A DNA stretch of 64,000 nt, taken from the NCBI GenBank assembly GCA_035295845.1, contig DATGIF010000031.1, forward strand, positions 165,079 through 229,078, written 5' to 3'. The position numbers and the translations under genes are program-made. The DNA comes from Palsa-892 sp035295845 (GTDB lineage: Bacteria; Pseudomonadota; Alphaproteobacteria; Rhizobiales; Xanthobacteraceae). Below, in pieces: positions 26,139-35,378 of this stretch (position 1 is its first letter; each line of letters opens with the position of its first letter). The notes beneath the pieces are model-generated. The model saw only the letters and a program-made list of their open reading frames with translations, did not search any database and was not told the origin of the DNA.

Positions 26139-27710
26139 TCAAATGCACTTGCCGTTCACCACGTGGTGCGGCGGCAGACAGGGCGGCGGCCCGTTCGATA
26201 CGCACTGGCTGCCGTTCCAATGCTGGCCCGCCGGACACGACGGCGGCCCGTTCGGGACGCATTGGCTGCCGTTCCAGTGCTGCCCCGCCGGACACGACGG
26301 CGGCCCGTTCGGGACGCACTGACTGCCGTTCCAATGCTGCCCTACCGGACAGGACGGCGGCCCGTTCGGCACGCATTGGCTGCCGTTCCAATGCTGCCCT
26401 ACCGGACAGGACGGCGGCCCGTTTGGCACGCATTGGCTGCCGTTCCAGTGCTGGCCAAACGGACACGGCGGCGGCCCGTTCGGAACGCACTGGCTGCCGT
26501 TCCAATGCTGTCCAGGCGGGCACGGCTGCGGTCCGTTCGGAACGCAATGAATGCCGTTCCAATGCTGGCCAAGCGGGCAGAACTGCTGGTTTGGCACACA
26601 CTGGACACCGTTCCAGTGCTGGCCGAACGGACAAGAGGGTTGGAAGAAGGGAACGCACTGGTTGCCGTTCCAGTGTTGCAATGGCGGACACAACGGCCCG
26701 TTCGAAACACAGAACAAGCCGTTCCAGTGCATGCCCGGCCCGCAGATCGGCGGCAGCACGATATTCGGAATGCAATGGCTGCCGTTCCAATGCGTGTTCG
26801 GCGGACAATTGCCGAAGATGAAAATTGGGCCAGATGGCGGCTCCATGCCGATCGGCAAGCAGACCTGCCCCGACCAATACATCGACGGCGGACAGAGCGG
26901 CGGGTCCACGCCGATGCAGTCATCGCCTTGCGGGATTGTGCCGGGCGGACAGATCGGCGCGGGCGTATAGCCCGGCGGCGGCGGCACGCATTGCCCGTTG
27001 TTCCAGACCATGCCGCTTTCGCATTCGGGAACGCAGGTGCCTTCCTCGGCCTTGAACGCGTAGAGCGGGGATGCGGCCTGCCATCGGGTGCCGGGCGAGC
27101 AGATCGATTTGCAAATCTGCTGCACCGGCGCTCCCGGCGCTTCGGCCGCGAGTTGGCCGCCGGAACCGCACGAGCAGGACATCGCCTGGTTCATCACGTA
27201 GTCCTGGCAGGGCAGCATGCAGACCCGGTTTGTGCCGAGCGCGCCGTCGGGATCTTCGGTGGCGATATAGCCCTGCGGGCATTCGGGACCGGCCCAACAG
27301 GCCTCATACGTGAGTTGCCCGTTGAGCAGATAGGGCGGCCGCTCGACGCGGACGTCGCCCGGATTGCAGGAATAGCGGTTGGTGGCGACCGCGACCGGCG
27401 AATAGCCGTGCGCGCAAGTAGGGCCGTCCGGCGTCATCAGCAGGATGTCCCCGGCTTCGGGACAGGTCGGGGACACGTAGCCTGGCTTGCAGACGACGTT
27501 GCCGCCCTCGACCGCCGGATAGCTGCCGGCGGCGCAGGTGCTCGAGCAAACCGGCCCGGTCTGGGCGCTCACGGCCTCGGTATAGGGCGCGGGGCATCGC
27601 TGGGCCGTGGCGGCGCTTGCGGAAACCGCAATGATGAGGGCGGCGAACAGCACGCGCCCGCACCAAACTAAGCCCTGTCCGAACCACGTCTGCCGCAAGT
27701 TCACCGCCAT
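26139..27710 (-). CDS. secreted cysteine-rich protein with tandem CPxGQHWNGxQC repeats
   Basis: The 523-residue product starts with a signal peptide (residues 1-36, ending SASAATAQ) and is cysteine-rich throughout. Residues about 40-290 carry irregular CxxG...C segments reminiscent of EGF-like or disulfide-knot modules. The C-terminal 209 residues before a short tail are eleven tandem units of about 19 residues with core HWNG and two cysteines per unit. I recognise no catalytic motif. I chose ATG 27710 because it is followed by the signal peptide; the open frame extends further upstream but overlaps the GST gene. Likely a secreted or surface structural/adhesive protein; this is inference. Confidence 0.72.
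   Translation of the reverse strand: MAVNLRQTWFGQGLVWCGRVLFAALIIAVSASAATAQRCPAPYTEAVSAQTGPVCSSTCAAGSYPAVEGGNVVCKPGYVSPTCPEAGDILLMTPDGPTCAHGYSPVAVATNRYSCNPGDVRVERPPYLLNGQLTYEACWAGPECPQGYIATEDPDGALGTNRVCMLPCQDYVMNQAMSCSCGSGGQLAAEAPGAPVQQICKSICSPGTRWQAASPLYAFKAEEGTCVPECESGMVWNNGQCVPPPPGYTPAPICPPGTIPQGDDCIGVDPPLCPPSMYWSGQVCLPIGMEPPSGPIFIFGNCPPNTHWNGSHCIPNIVLPPICGPGMHWNGLFCVSNGPLCPPLQHWNGNQCVPFFQPSCPFGQHWNGVQCVPNQQFCPLGQHWNGIHCVPNGPQPCPPGQHWNGSQCVPNGPPPCPFGQHWNGSQCVPNGPPSCPVGQHWNGSQCVPNGPPSCPVGQHWNGSQCVPNGPPSCPAGQHWNGSQCVPNGPPSCPAGQHWNGSQCVSNGPPPCLPPHHVVNGKCI
26181..26807 (-). repeat. 57-bp in-frame tandem repeat array (11 units)
   Basis: Eleven head-to-tail units encode C-P-x-G-Q-H-W-N-G-x-Q-C-V-P-N-G-P-P-x. 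Eight of them are exactly 57 bp; others are 54 or 63 bp. Units toward the 3' end of the gene (low coordinates) are almost identical, while those toward the 5' end are diverged. That gradient suggests recent expansion at the 3' end. The repeat is protein-coding, not a CRISPR. Confidence 0.95.
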
Positions 27711-27790
27711 CCCCTGGCTAGGCGGCTTGCCTATCACCGTATCAATGCATGAACGCCGCGGCGCGTATAGAGGCTGGACGCCCGATGTGA

Positions 27791-28459
27791 TCAGCGCAGC
27801 AATTCGTAAGGGCCGCCGCGCGCAAGCGCCCGCTGATAGGCGGCCCGTGCATGGATCCGCTGCAGGAATCCGGCAAGCTTCGGCCGTCCGCCCAGCGCGC
27901 CCGACCGCGCGGCCGCGGCCTCCACCGGAAAGCTCATCATGATATCCGCGGCGCTGAAGTCTTCGCCCGCGAACCACGCGGATTGCCCGAGCGTCTGTTC
28001 CCAGTAACCCAAGTGAAGCGAAAGCTGCGGATCGACGAAACCCGTCAGCGCCTTTGCCGCAATCTGCCGCACCAGCGGCCGCAACAGGGTCGGCGACCGG
28101 CGCGGCATCGTCTGGAAAATCAATTTCATCAAGAGCGGCGGCATGGCCGAGCCTTCGGCGTAATGCATCCAGAAATTATAGCGAAGGCGTGCTTCCGTCT
28201 CCGCCGGCGGACGCAAGCGGCCGTCGCTCTGGTGATCGATGAGGTATTCGATGATGGCGCCGGTTTCGGCCAGCACATGCCCGTCGGCCACAACAACGGG
28301 CGACTTTCCCAACGGATGCACCGCTTTCAATTCTTCCGGCGCAAGGCCCGCTTTTGTCCGCTGGTAGTATTTGATCTCGTAGGGCGCGTTGATCTCTTCC
28401 AACAGCCAAAGCACGCGCTGCGAGCGCGAATTATTGAGATGATGGACAATGATCGGCAT
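27791..28459 (-). CDS. glutathione S-transferase family protein
   Basis: A 222-residue protein with an N-terminal thioredoxin-fold GST domain (MPIIVHHLNNSRSQRVLWLL, then HPLGKSPVVVADGHVLAETG, the usual cis-Pro and SNAIL/TRAIL-like region). A C-terminal all-helical domain follows. Such enzymes conjugate or reduce substrates with glutathione; the substrate is unknown. It lies between the repeat gene and an HU-like gene, both on the same strand, with a terminator separating it from HU. Confidence 0.9.
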   Translation of the reverse strand: MPIIVHHLNNSRSQRVLWLLEEINAPYEIKYYQRTKAGLAPEELKAVHPLGKSPVVVADGHVLAETGAIIEYLIDHQSDGRLRPPAETEARLRYNFWMHYAEGSAMPPLLMKLIFQTMPRRSPTLLRPLVRQIAAKALTGFVDPQLSLHLGYWEQTLGQSAWFAGEDFSAADIMMSFPVEAAAARSGALGGRPKLAGFLQRIHARAAYQRALARGGPYELLR

Positions 28460-28512
28460 GAAACCTCATCGTGCATGAGGCGCGGCCTTCGCGCCAGTCG
28501 GGTCCGGGCAGC

Positions 28513-28543
28513 AAAAAGCCCGGCATTGCCGCCGGGCTTTTTT
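28513..28543 (-). terminator. rho-independent terminator after the HU-like gene
   Basis: A perfect 7-bp GC stem (GCCCGGC 28518-28524 / GCCGGGC 28531-28537) with a 6-base loop is flanked by five A on the left and six T on the right. It can therefore terminate in both directions. It lies 18 bases beyond the HU-like stop codon on the minus strand. Confidence 0.85.
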
Positions 28544-28561
28544 ATCTTCGAGCCGCCAATC

Positions 28562-28858
28562 TCAGATCGCCATCTTCAAATCCTTGGCCGCGCGGAAGGC
28601 GACCTTCTTGCTTGCCTTGATCGCGATCGGCTCGCCGGTGGCGGGGTTGCGGCCCATGCGCGCCGCGCGGTGCCGCACCTGGAAAATTCCGAGGCCCGAC
28701 ATCTTGATGCGCTCGCCCTTTTTCAGGTGCTTGGCGATGATGTCGACGAGATCGCCCAGTACCGCCTCGCTCTGGGTCTTGGTCATGTTGTGATCGGCCG
28801 CCATTTGCGCCGCCATGTGTTTCAGGGTCACGGGCTTGGAGCTTTTTGTGCTGGCCAT
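28562..28858 (-). CDS. HU/IHF-family DNA-binding protein
   Basis: The 98-residue protein has the HU-fold signatures MTKTQSEAVLGDLVDIIAKHLKKG and IKMSGLGIFQVRHRAARMGRNP, followed by the DNA-arm proline motif GRNPATGEPIAIKASKKVAF. HU-family proteins bend and compact DNA. The extra serine/lysine N-terminus (ASTKSSKPVTLKHMAAQ) is longer than in canonical HU, as in many alphaproteobacterial paralogues. The start at 28858 is preceded by GAGGAACC. A terminator follows. Confidence 0.92.
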   Translation of the reverse strand: MASTKSSKPVTLKHMAAQMAADHNMTKTQSEAVLGDLVDIIAKHLKKGERIKMSGLGIFQVRHRAARMGRNPATGEPIAIKASKKVAFRAAKDLKMAI

Positions 28859-28948
28859 GAGGTTCCTCCGCGAAGCGCGCCGGGCGCTGCGCTCCAAGCA
28901 ATATGAGATTCGCGGCGGAAAGCGAAAGAAAAATGACAGGCTGATTCG

Positions 28949-29833
28949 TCAGGTCTTCAGCGCCACACCGAGCCGGCCCGCCAGCTCCTGCACGAACTGC
29001 CATGCCACGCGGCCGGAGCGGGCGCCGCGGGTGGTCGCCCATTCCAGCGCCTCGCGCCGGAGCGTCTCGGGATCGACCGGGATCTTGAAGTGGGCGACGT
29101 AGCCCTCGACCATGGCGAGGTATTCATCCTGCGAGCAGCGGTGAAAGCCGAGCCAGAGGCCGAAGCGGTCGGAGAGCGAAACTTTTTCCTCCACCGCCTC
29201 GCCGGGATTGATCGCGGTCGCGCGCTCGTTCTCCATCATCTCCCGCGCCATCAAGTGCCGGCGGTTGGAGGTGGCGTAGAGAAGCACGTTGTCGGGCCGG
29301 CCCTCGATGCCGCCCTCGAGCACCGCCTTCAGCGACTTGTAGCTCGTGTCCTCGGCTTCGAACGAGAGGTCGTCGCAGAACACAAGAAAGCGGTACGCCG
29401 CGCCGCGCAGGAGCGCCATCAAGACGGGCAGCGACTCGATCTCCTCGCGGTGAATTTCGATGAGCTTCACCGCGCCCTTCTTCTGCGCGTTAATTCCGGC
29501 GTGCACGGCCTTGACCAGCGAGGACTTGCCCATGCCGCGCGCCCCCCACAACAGCGCGTTGTTGGCGGGCAGCCCCTTGGCGAAGCGCTCGGTGTTTTCG
29601 AGGAGCGTGTCGCGCATGCGGTCGATGCCCTTGAGAAGGCTCATCTCGACGCGGTTGACGTGGGCGACCGGCTCAAGCCGTTTCGTGTCGCCGTGCCAGA
29701 CAAAGGCGTCGGCGGCGGCAAAATCGGGCTTGCCGCTCGTGGGCGGCGCCATGCGCTCGAGCGTCGCTGCAATGCGGTCGAAGGCATTGGCCAAGAGGCC
29801 GAGCACGGAATCGGCGGGCGAGGGCTTATTCAT
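28949..29833 (-). CDS. DUF815 family AAA+ ATPase
   Basis: The 294-residue protein has a Walker A motif GARGMGKS (residues 97-104), a Walker B-like LVFCDDLSFE and the arginine-rich sensor region NRRHLMAREMMENER. These mark the conserved DUF815 ATPase family, common in proteobacteria and of undefined function. No membrane segment. It is oriented away from the yajC-secDF cluster 1.2 kb away, with which homologues are often adjacent; here two extra genes intervene. Confidence 0.88.
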   Translation of the reverse strand: MNKPSPADSVLGLLANAFDRIAATLERMAPPTSGKPDFAAADAFVWHGDTKRLEPVAHVNRVEMSLLKGIDRMRDTLLENTERFAKGLPANNALLWGARGMGKSSLVKAVHAGINAQKKGAVKLIEIHREEIESLPVLMALLRGAAYRFLVFCDDLSFEAEDTSYKSLKAVLEGGIEGRPDNVLLYATSNRRHLMAREMMENERATAINPGEAVEEKVSLSDRFGLWLGFHRCSQDEYLAMVEGYVAHFKIPVDPETLRREALEWATTRGARSGRVAWQFVQELAGRLGVALKT

Positions 29834-29938
29834 CTGAACACTCCGCGAACGCGAGATAGCGGTACTCGGTCACAGGAGCAAGCGGGATGAAAAGACGTAA
29901 TGAAGTGTTCCATAAGCATCAAAAAGGGAGGTTCGCCG

Positions 29939-30472
29939 ATGCATTGTCTGAAATTAACCGCCGTCGCCTTGTGTGCTCTTGCTGTGAGCGTAGTGAGCAC
30001 CCAGGCGCAAACCCCACCGCCCGCGCCGCCGCCTGCAGGCGGAACGCCCGATAAAATTCCGGCCGACATTCCGTACGGTCTGTCGATCAGCGGAGAGAAA
30101 GCGAAGCAAGTTTTGGCGGCCGCGGAGGCCGAGGCCAAGAAGCGGGGCTGGCCAATGTGTATCGCCGTCGCCGATACCAATGGCGATCTCGTTCATTTCC
30201 TGCGCATGGACGGCGCCCAGATCGGATCGGTGCACGTCTCGCAGGGTAAGGCGCGGACGGCGGCACGCTACCGGCGTGAGACGCGCATTTTCTACAACGC
30301 TTTTGAAACCGGCCATCCTTATATCGCGACGCTGGATCCGACGCTGATCGCTTCTCCGGGCGGGTTCCCGCTGATCGAGAACGGCAAGATCATCGGCGCG
30401 ATCGGTTGCAGCGGCGGGACCGGCGACCAGGACGCCACAGTCTGCCAGGTCGGTGCCGACACGATCAAGTAA
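29939..30472 (+). CDS. secreted GlcG/HbpS-like haem-binding-family protein
   Basis: The 177-residue product has a signal peptide (about 1-22, ending VSTQAQ), a proline-rich spacer and a GlcG/HbpS-type domain. That domain includes AKQVLAAAEAEAKKRGWPMC, IAVADTNGDLVHFLRMDGA, SVHVSQGKARTAARY and the closing PLIENGKIIGAIGCSGGTG. Family members bind haem or organic ligands; the native ligand here is unknown. I chose the ATG at 29939, preceded by GGGAGG at good spacing, over one 39 bases upstream. Confidence 0.85.
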   Translation: MHCLKLTAVALCALAVSVVSTQAQTPPPAPPPAGGTPDKIPADIPYGLSISGEKAKQVLAAAEAEAKKRGWPMCIAVADTNGDLVHFLRMDGAQIGSVHVSQGKARTAARYRRETRIFYNAFETGHPYIATLDPTLIASPGGFPLIENGKIIGAIGCSGGTGDQDATVCQVGADTIK

Positions 30473-30546
30473 GGTGCCGTCGCGTCATTCGGACAAAACG
30501 GCGCAACGCTGATCGTCGAAATTCGAATATCAATTCCACAGCAACT

Positions 30547-30581
30547 ATCGTACCCCGTCGGCATCACCGACGGGGTACGAT
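30547..30581 (+). promoter_or_regulatory. perfect 15-bp hairpin abutting the thioesterase start codon
   Basis: ATCGTACCCCGTCGG (30547-30561) and CCGACGGGGTACGAT (30567-30581) are perfectly complementary with a 5-base CATCA loop. The right arm ends one base before the ATG at 30583 and contains the only SD-like G tract (GGGG 30572-30575). The hairpin could hide the ribosome-binding site in RNA, or be an operator in DNA. It has no T tract, so it is not a typical terminator. Confidence 0.7.
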
Positions 30582-30582
30582 C

Positions 30583-30996
30583 ATGAGCAAACGCGAAATC
30601 ACCGCCGCCGCCTTCATGCAACGCCAGGTCGGCTACCTGCCCGGCGAACTCGGCATCGAAATGATCGAGGTGAAGCCCGGCTACGTGAAGAGCCGGCTGC
30701 CGGTCAGCAAGCGCCTGATGGCGCCGAACGGATATCTCCATGCCGCGAGCGTGATCGCGCTTGCCGATACCAGCGCCGGCTATGGCTGCATCGCCTCGCT
30801 TCCCGATGGCGCACGCGGCTTCACCACCATCGAGCTAAAGTCGAACTTTCTCGGCACCGCCCTCGAGGGCGCCATCGCATGCGAGGCGACGGGCGCGCAT
30901 CTCGGCAAGACCACCCAGGTATGGGACGCCGTTGTCACCGACGGCAAGGGCAAGACCCTTGCCCTTTTTCGCTGCACGCAATTGGTGCTGCGCTAA
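30583..30996 (+). CDS. PaaI-family hot-dog thioesterase
   Basis: The 137-residue protein has the hot-dog fold pattern of PaaI-type acyl-CoA thioesterases: RLMAPNGYLHAASVIALADTS (with the usual HGG-like loop reading NGYLHAASV), GYGCIASLPDGARGFTTIEL and KTTQVWDAVVTDGKGKTLAL. It probably hydrolyses aryl- or acyl-CoA; the substrate is unknown. The ATG at 30583 immediately follows a perfect inverted repeat, implying control at the level of translation initiation or transcription. Confidence 0.87.
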   Translation: MSKREITAAAFMQRQVGYLPGELGIEMIEVKPGYVKSRLPVSKRLMAPNGYLHAASVIALADTSAGYGCIASLPDGARGFTTIELKSNFLGTALEGAIACEATGAHLGKTTQVWDAVVTDGKGKTLALFRCTQLVLR

Positions 30997-31043
30997 TCCG
31001 CCATAAGGATCGCACCCGGCAACGCTGCTACGGGGTATTACGT

Positions 31044-31071
31044 TTGCAATCCGAAGGTGCGTGGGTATAGT
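31044..31071 (+). promoter_or_regulatory. candidate sigma-70 promoter for yajC-secDF
   Basis: TTGCAA (31044-31049), a 16-base spacer, and TATAGT (31066-31071) give a good match to the housekeeping consensus. The expected start point is about 31078, leaving a leader of some 57 bases before yajC. A 7-bp hairpin (TCCGCCG/CGGCGGA, 31071-31088) begins at the end of the -10 box. Confidence 0.5.
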
Positions 31072-31134
31072 CCGCCGCCTTCGGCGGATTTGGCGTTTCA
31101 CCGGCCTAACCGGAACCAGAACAAGAGGAATTCG

Positions 31135-31473
31135 ATGTTCATTACTCCCGCCTTCGCGCAGGGCGCGCCGGCCGTCGGTAGCGACATGCTGTTCCAGATG
31201 GCGCCGTTCATCTTGATCTTCGTCATCATGTATTTCCTGATTCTGCGGCCGCAGCAGAAGAAGGTGAAGGAGCATCAGGCGCTCGTCTCGCAGCTCCGCC
31301 GCGGCGATACCGTCGTCACCTCGGGCGGGCTCGTCGGCAAGATCACCAAGGTCGTGGACGACAACGAGGTCGAGGTGCAGATCGCCGATAACGTTCGCGT
31401 GCGGCAGATGCGCCAGCTGATTACGGAAGTCCGCGCCAAGGGCGAGCCCGCCAAGGACGACGGCGCCGCCTAA
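31135..31473 (+). CDS. yajC: preprotein translocase subunit YajC
   Basis: A 112-residue accessory subunit of the SecDF-YajC complex. It has one membrane helix (LFQMAPFILIFVIMYFLIL) followed by RPQQKKVKEHQALVSQLRRG and the GDTVVTSGGLVGKITKV beta domain, all typical. The ATG at 31135 has GAGGAA upstream. It is transcribed directly into secD. Confidence 0.95.
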   Translation: MFITPAFAQGAPAVGSDMLFQMAPFILIFVIMYFLILRPQQKKVKEHQALVSQLRRGDTVVTSGGLVGKITKVVDDNEVEVQIADNVRVRQMRQLITEVRAKGEPAKDDGAA

Positions 31474-31505
31474 CATTCGTCGGCTTCGGTTGCTCAAGGT
31501 TTCGG

Positions 31506-33101
<1,596 letters not shown>

Positions 33102-33112
33102 GGATCGCGCCG

Positions 33113-34150
33113 GTGACGATTTTCATCATTGCAGCGATCGCCGCGGTAACGGTGCTGTGCCTCCTCGTGCTGTTCGGCGTGATCCCGCATCTGCGCATCG
33201 TGCCGGACGACACCCGGTTCGACTTCATGCGCTTCCGCCGCATCAGCTTTCCGGTTTCGGCGATGCTGTCGATCCTCGCATTGTTGTTCTATTTCACGCA
33301 CGGGCTCAATTTCGGCATCGACTTCAAGGGCGGCACGCTCATCGAAGTGCAGGCGAAAGCGGGCGCACTCGACATCGCGCAGATGCGAAAAACCCTCGAC
33401 GGGCTCGGCCTTGGCGAAGTCCAGCTGCAGGAATTCGGCGACAAGGGCGAAGTGCTGATCCGCGTTTCGCAGCAGCCCGGCGGCGACGCCGCCCAGCAGG
33501 CGGTCGTCGACAAGGTGAAAGGCGCGCTCGGCGACGGGGTGGATTATCGCCGCGTCGAAGTGGTAGGCCCGCGCGTTTCCAACGAATTGCTCGGCTACGG
33601 CACCATCGGCATCGTGATCGCGATTTTCGCGATCCTCATTTACCTCTGGTTCCGCTTCGAGTGGCAGTTCGCCCTCGGCGCCATGATCGCGAACGTCCAC
33701 GATCTCGTGCTCACCATCGGCTTCATGTCGGTGACGCAGATCGATTTCGACCTTACCTCGATCGCGGCGCTCCTCACCATTCTCGGCTATTCGCTCAACG
33801 ACACCGTCGTGATCTACGACCGCATCCGCGAAATGCTGCGGCGCTACAAGAAATTGTCGATGGCCGATCTCCTCAACATCTCGATCAACGCGACGCTGTC
33901 GCGCTCGATCATCACCCACGTCACCGTGGCGGCGGCGCTCTTGTCGCTGCTCCTGTTCGGCGGCCATGCGATCCATTCGTTCACCGCCACCATGATGTTC
34001 GGCGTGGTGCTGGTCGGCACCTACACATCGGTGTTCATCGCTTCGCCGATCCTGATTTATCTCGGCGTCGGCGCCGGGCGCACGGCGCATGCGGAAGTGC
34101 CGGAGCCCGCCGCGCCCCCAACGCCGCCCGTAGGCGCCCGCTCCCGTTGA
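33113..34150 (+). CDS. secF: protein translocase subunit SecF
   Basis: SecD's partner, 345 residues from this start. The canonical first helix is ISFPVSAMLSILALLFYFTH, followed by LNFGIDFKGGTLIEVQ; the conserved GYSLNDTVVIYDRIREMLRR and HVTVAAALLSLLLFGGHAIH are present. The GTG at 33113 has GAGGA eight bases upstream, but it adds a further hydrophobic helix (FIIAAIAAVTVLCLLVLFGV) before the canonical first one. Another GTG at 33179 would remove it and give the standard six-helix protein of 323 residues but has no clear SD. The start is therefore uncertain. The stop overlaps the next gene's TTG. Confidence 0.93.
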   Translation: MTIFIIAAIAAVTVLCLLVLFGVIPHLRIVPDDTRFDFMRFRRISFPVSAMLSILALLFYFTHGLNFGIDFKGGTLIEVQAKAGALDIAQMRKTLDGLGLGEVQLQEFGDKGEVLIRVSQQPGGDAAQQAVVDKVKGALGDGVDYRRVEVVGPRVSNELLGYGTIGIVIAIFAILIYLWFRFEWQFALGAMIANVHDLVLTIGFMSVTQIDFDLTSIAALLTILGYSLNDTVVIYDRIREMLRRYKKLSMADLLNISINATLSRSIITHVTVAAALLSLLLFGGHAIHSFTATMMFGVVLVGTYTSVFIASPILIYLGVGAGRTAHAEVPEPAAPPTPPVGARSR

Positions 34151-34521
34151 GCGATCAACCGCATTACCCGCAAAAAGCACCCATCGATGCCTATGGCGCG
34201 GGCGGCTTTCGCTTCGCGGGCATGTCGCATCGCGGCTCGATCCTTGCGCTCCCGAGCGGCATCTGGGCATGGCCGCCGCGCACGCCCGCCGAGATCGACG
34301 CGGCTTCGCTCGCGCGCGTGATCGAGGAAAAAACCGAGATCGATATTTTGCTGATCGGCGTTGGAAACGATCCGGTGCTGCTCGCGGAACCGGTGCGGCG
34401 GCGGCTCAGGGAAGCGGGGTTTTCCTTCGACGCAATGCCAACGCATGCCGCGGCCAGCACCTATAACGTGCTTCTCGCCGAGGGGCGCCGCGTCGCGGCG
34501 GCGCTGATCGCCGTCGAATGA
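34147..34521 (+). CDS. Mth938-like (DUF498) protein, NDUFAF3 homologue
   Basis: A 124-residue protein of the Mth938 domain family, whose eukaryotic member NDUFAF3 is a complex I assembly factor. AYGAGGFRFAGMSHRGSILA and IWAWPP near the N-terminus and IDILLIGVGND match the family. Only a TTG start overlapping the secF stop (TTGA) retains the conserved AYGAGGF segment; the first ATG would delete it. It is tightly coupled to secF upstream and overlaps the next gene by four bases. Confidence 0.85.
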   Translation: MSDQPHYPQKAPIDAYGAGGFRFAGMSHRGSILALPSGIWAWPPRTPAEIDAASLARVIEEKTEIDILLIGVGNDPVLLAEPVRRRLREAGFSFDAMPTHAAASTYNVLLAEGRRVAAALIAVE

Positions 34522-35372
34522 GCGCGCGCGGCAATTATCGCTTTAGCCGCAAGCTTGTGCGCGAGCACGACAAGGACCGCTATCTCGCGGGCCTGTTCGC
34601 GCCGGCAGCCGTGCGCCGGCATCTCTTCGCGCTTTACGCCTTCAACTACGAGATCGCGCGTATCCGCGAGATCGCGCACGAGCCGATGGCGGGCGAGCTG
34701 CGGCTGCAATGGTGGCGCGACGCGCTATCGGGAAGCGCTCGCGGCGACGTCGGGCGCCATCCGGTGGCGGTGGCGCTGCTCGCGACCGTCGAACGGTTTT
34801 CGCTTCCGCGCGCGCAATGTCTCGAATTGATCGATGCGCGCACCTTCGATCTTTACGACGATCCGATGCCCGACGCGGCGCAGTTCGAAATCTATTGCGA
34901 CTCGACCGCGGGCGCGCTGTTTGGGCTGGCGGTTACGCTCCTTTGCGGGCGCGAATTGCAGGGCGTTGCCGAACCGCTGCAGCACGCCGGCCGCGCCTAT
35001 GCGATCACCGGTTTGCTGCGCGCCTTCGCGCTGCATGCCTCGCGCGGGCAAATCTATTTGCCCCTCGATCTCCTGGCGCGGCACGGCGTGAAGCACGAAG
35101 ACATCGTCTCGGGAAAAGGCGGGCCTGGTCTTGCCGCGGCGCTCGCCGAAATCCGCGCGCTTGCCCGCTGCCACTACGGGGAGGCATCGCGCCGCCTGCC
35201 TTCGCTGCCGCGTGAAGCCACCCCCGCGCTGCTGCCGCTCGAACTCGTGCCGCTTTATCTCGATCGCATGGAGGCGCCGGATTACGAGCCCTTCAAGACG
35301 CCGGTCGAGGTGCCGCAATGGCGGCGGCAATGGCGGCTCTGGCGTGCGGCGCGTCAACTCGCGCGCCGCTGA
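34518..35372 (+). CDS. squalene/phytoene synthase-family protein, NDUFAF6-like
   Basis: The 284-residue protein has the all-helical squalene/phytoene synthase fold: LFAPAAVRRHLFALYAFNYE, IAREIAHEPMAGELRLQWWRDA-type region and FEIYCDSTAGALFGLAVTLL. The prenyltransferase DxxxD metal motifs are not clearly retained: the first helix has none, and the second shows RTFDLYDDPMPD. This resembles the NDUFAF6/C8orf38 branch, which assists complex I assembly and is not a true synthase. A four-base overlap with the DUF498 gene supports functional coupling. Confidence 0.78.
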   Translation: MSARGNYRFSRKLVREHDKDRYLAGLFAPAAVRRHLFALYAFNYEIARIREIAHEPMAGELRLQWWRDALSGSARGDVGRHPVAVALLATVERFSLPRAQCLELIDARTFDLYDDPMPDAAQFEIYCDSTAGALFGLAVTLLCGRELQGVAEPLQHAGRAYAITGLLRAFALHASRGQIYLPLDLLARHGVKHEDIVSGKGGPGLAAALAEIRALARCHYGEASRRLPSLPREATPALLPLELVPLYLDRMEAPDYEPFKTPVEVPQWRRQWRLWRAARQLARR

Positions 35373-35378
35373 CGGGGA

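Noticed and set aside
26181..26807. Regularly spaced 57-bp repeats resembling a CRISPR array
   Set aside because: There are no unique spacers; the repeats are contiguous, in frame and encode a cysteine motif in a secreted protein, and no cas genes are present.
30547..30581. Hairpin read as a terminator of the haem-binding-like gene
   Set aside because: There is no T tract on either side and it abuts a start codon, so translational or operator control is more plausible.
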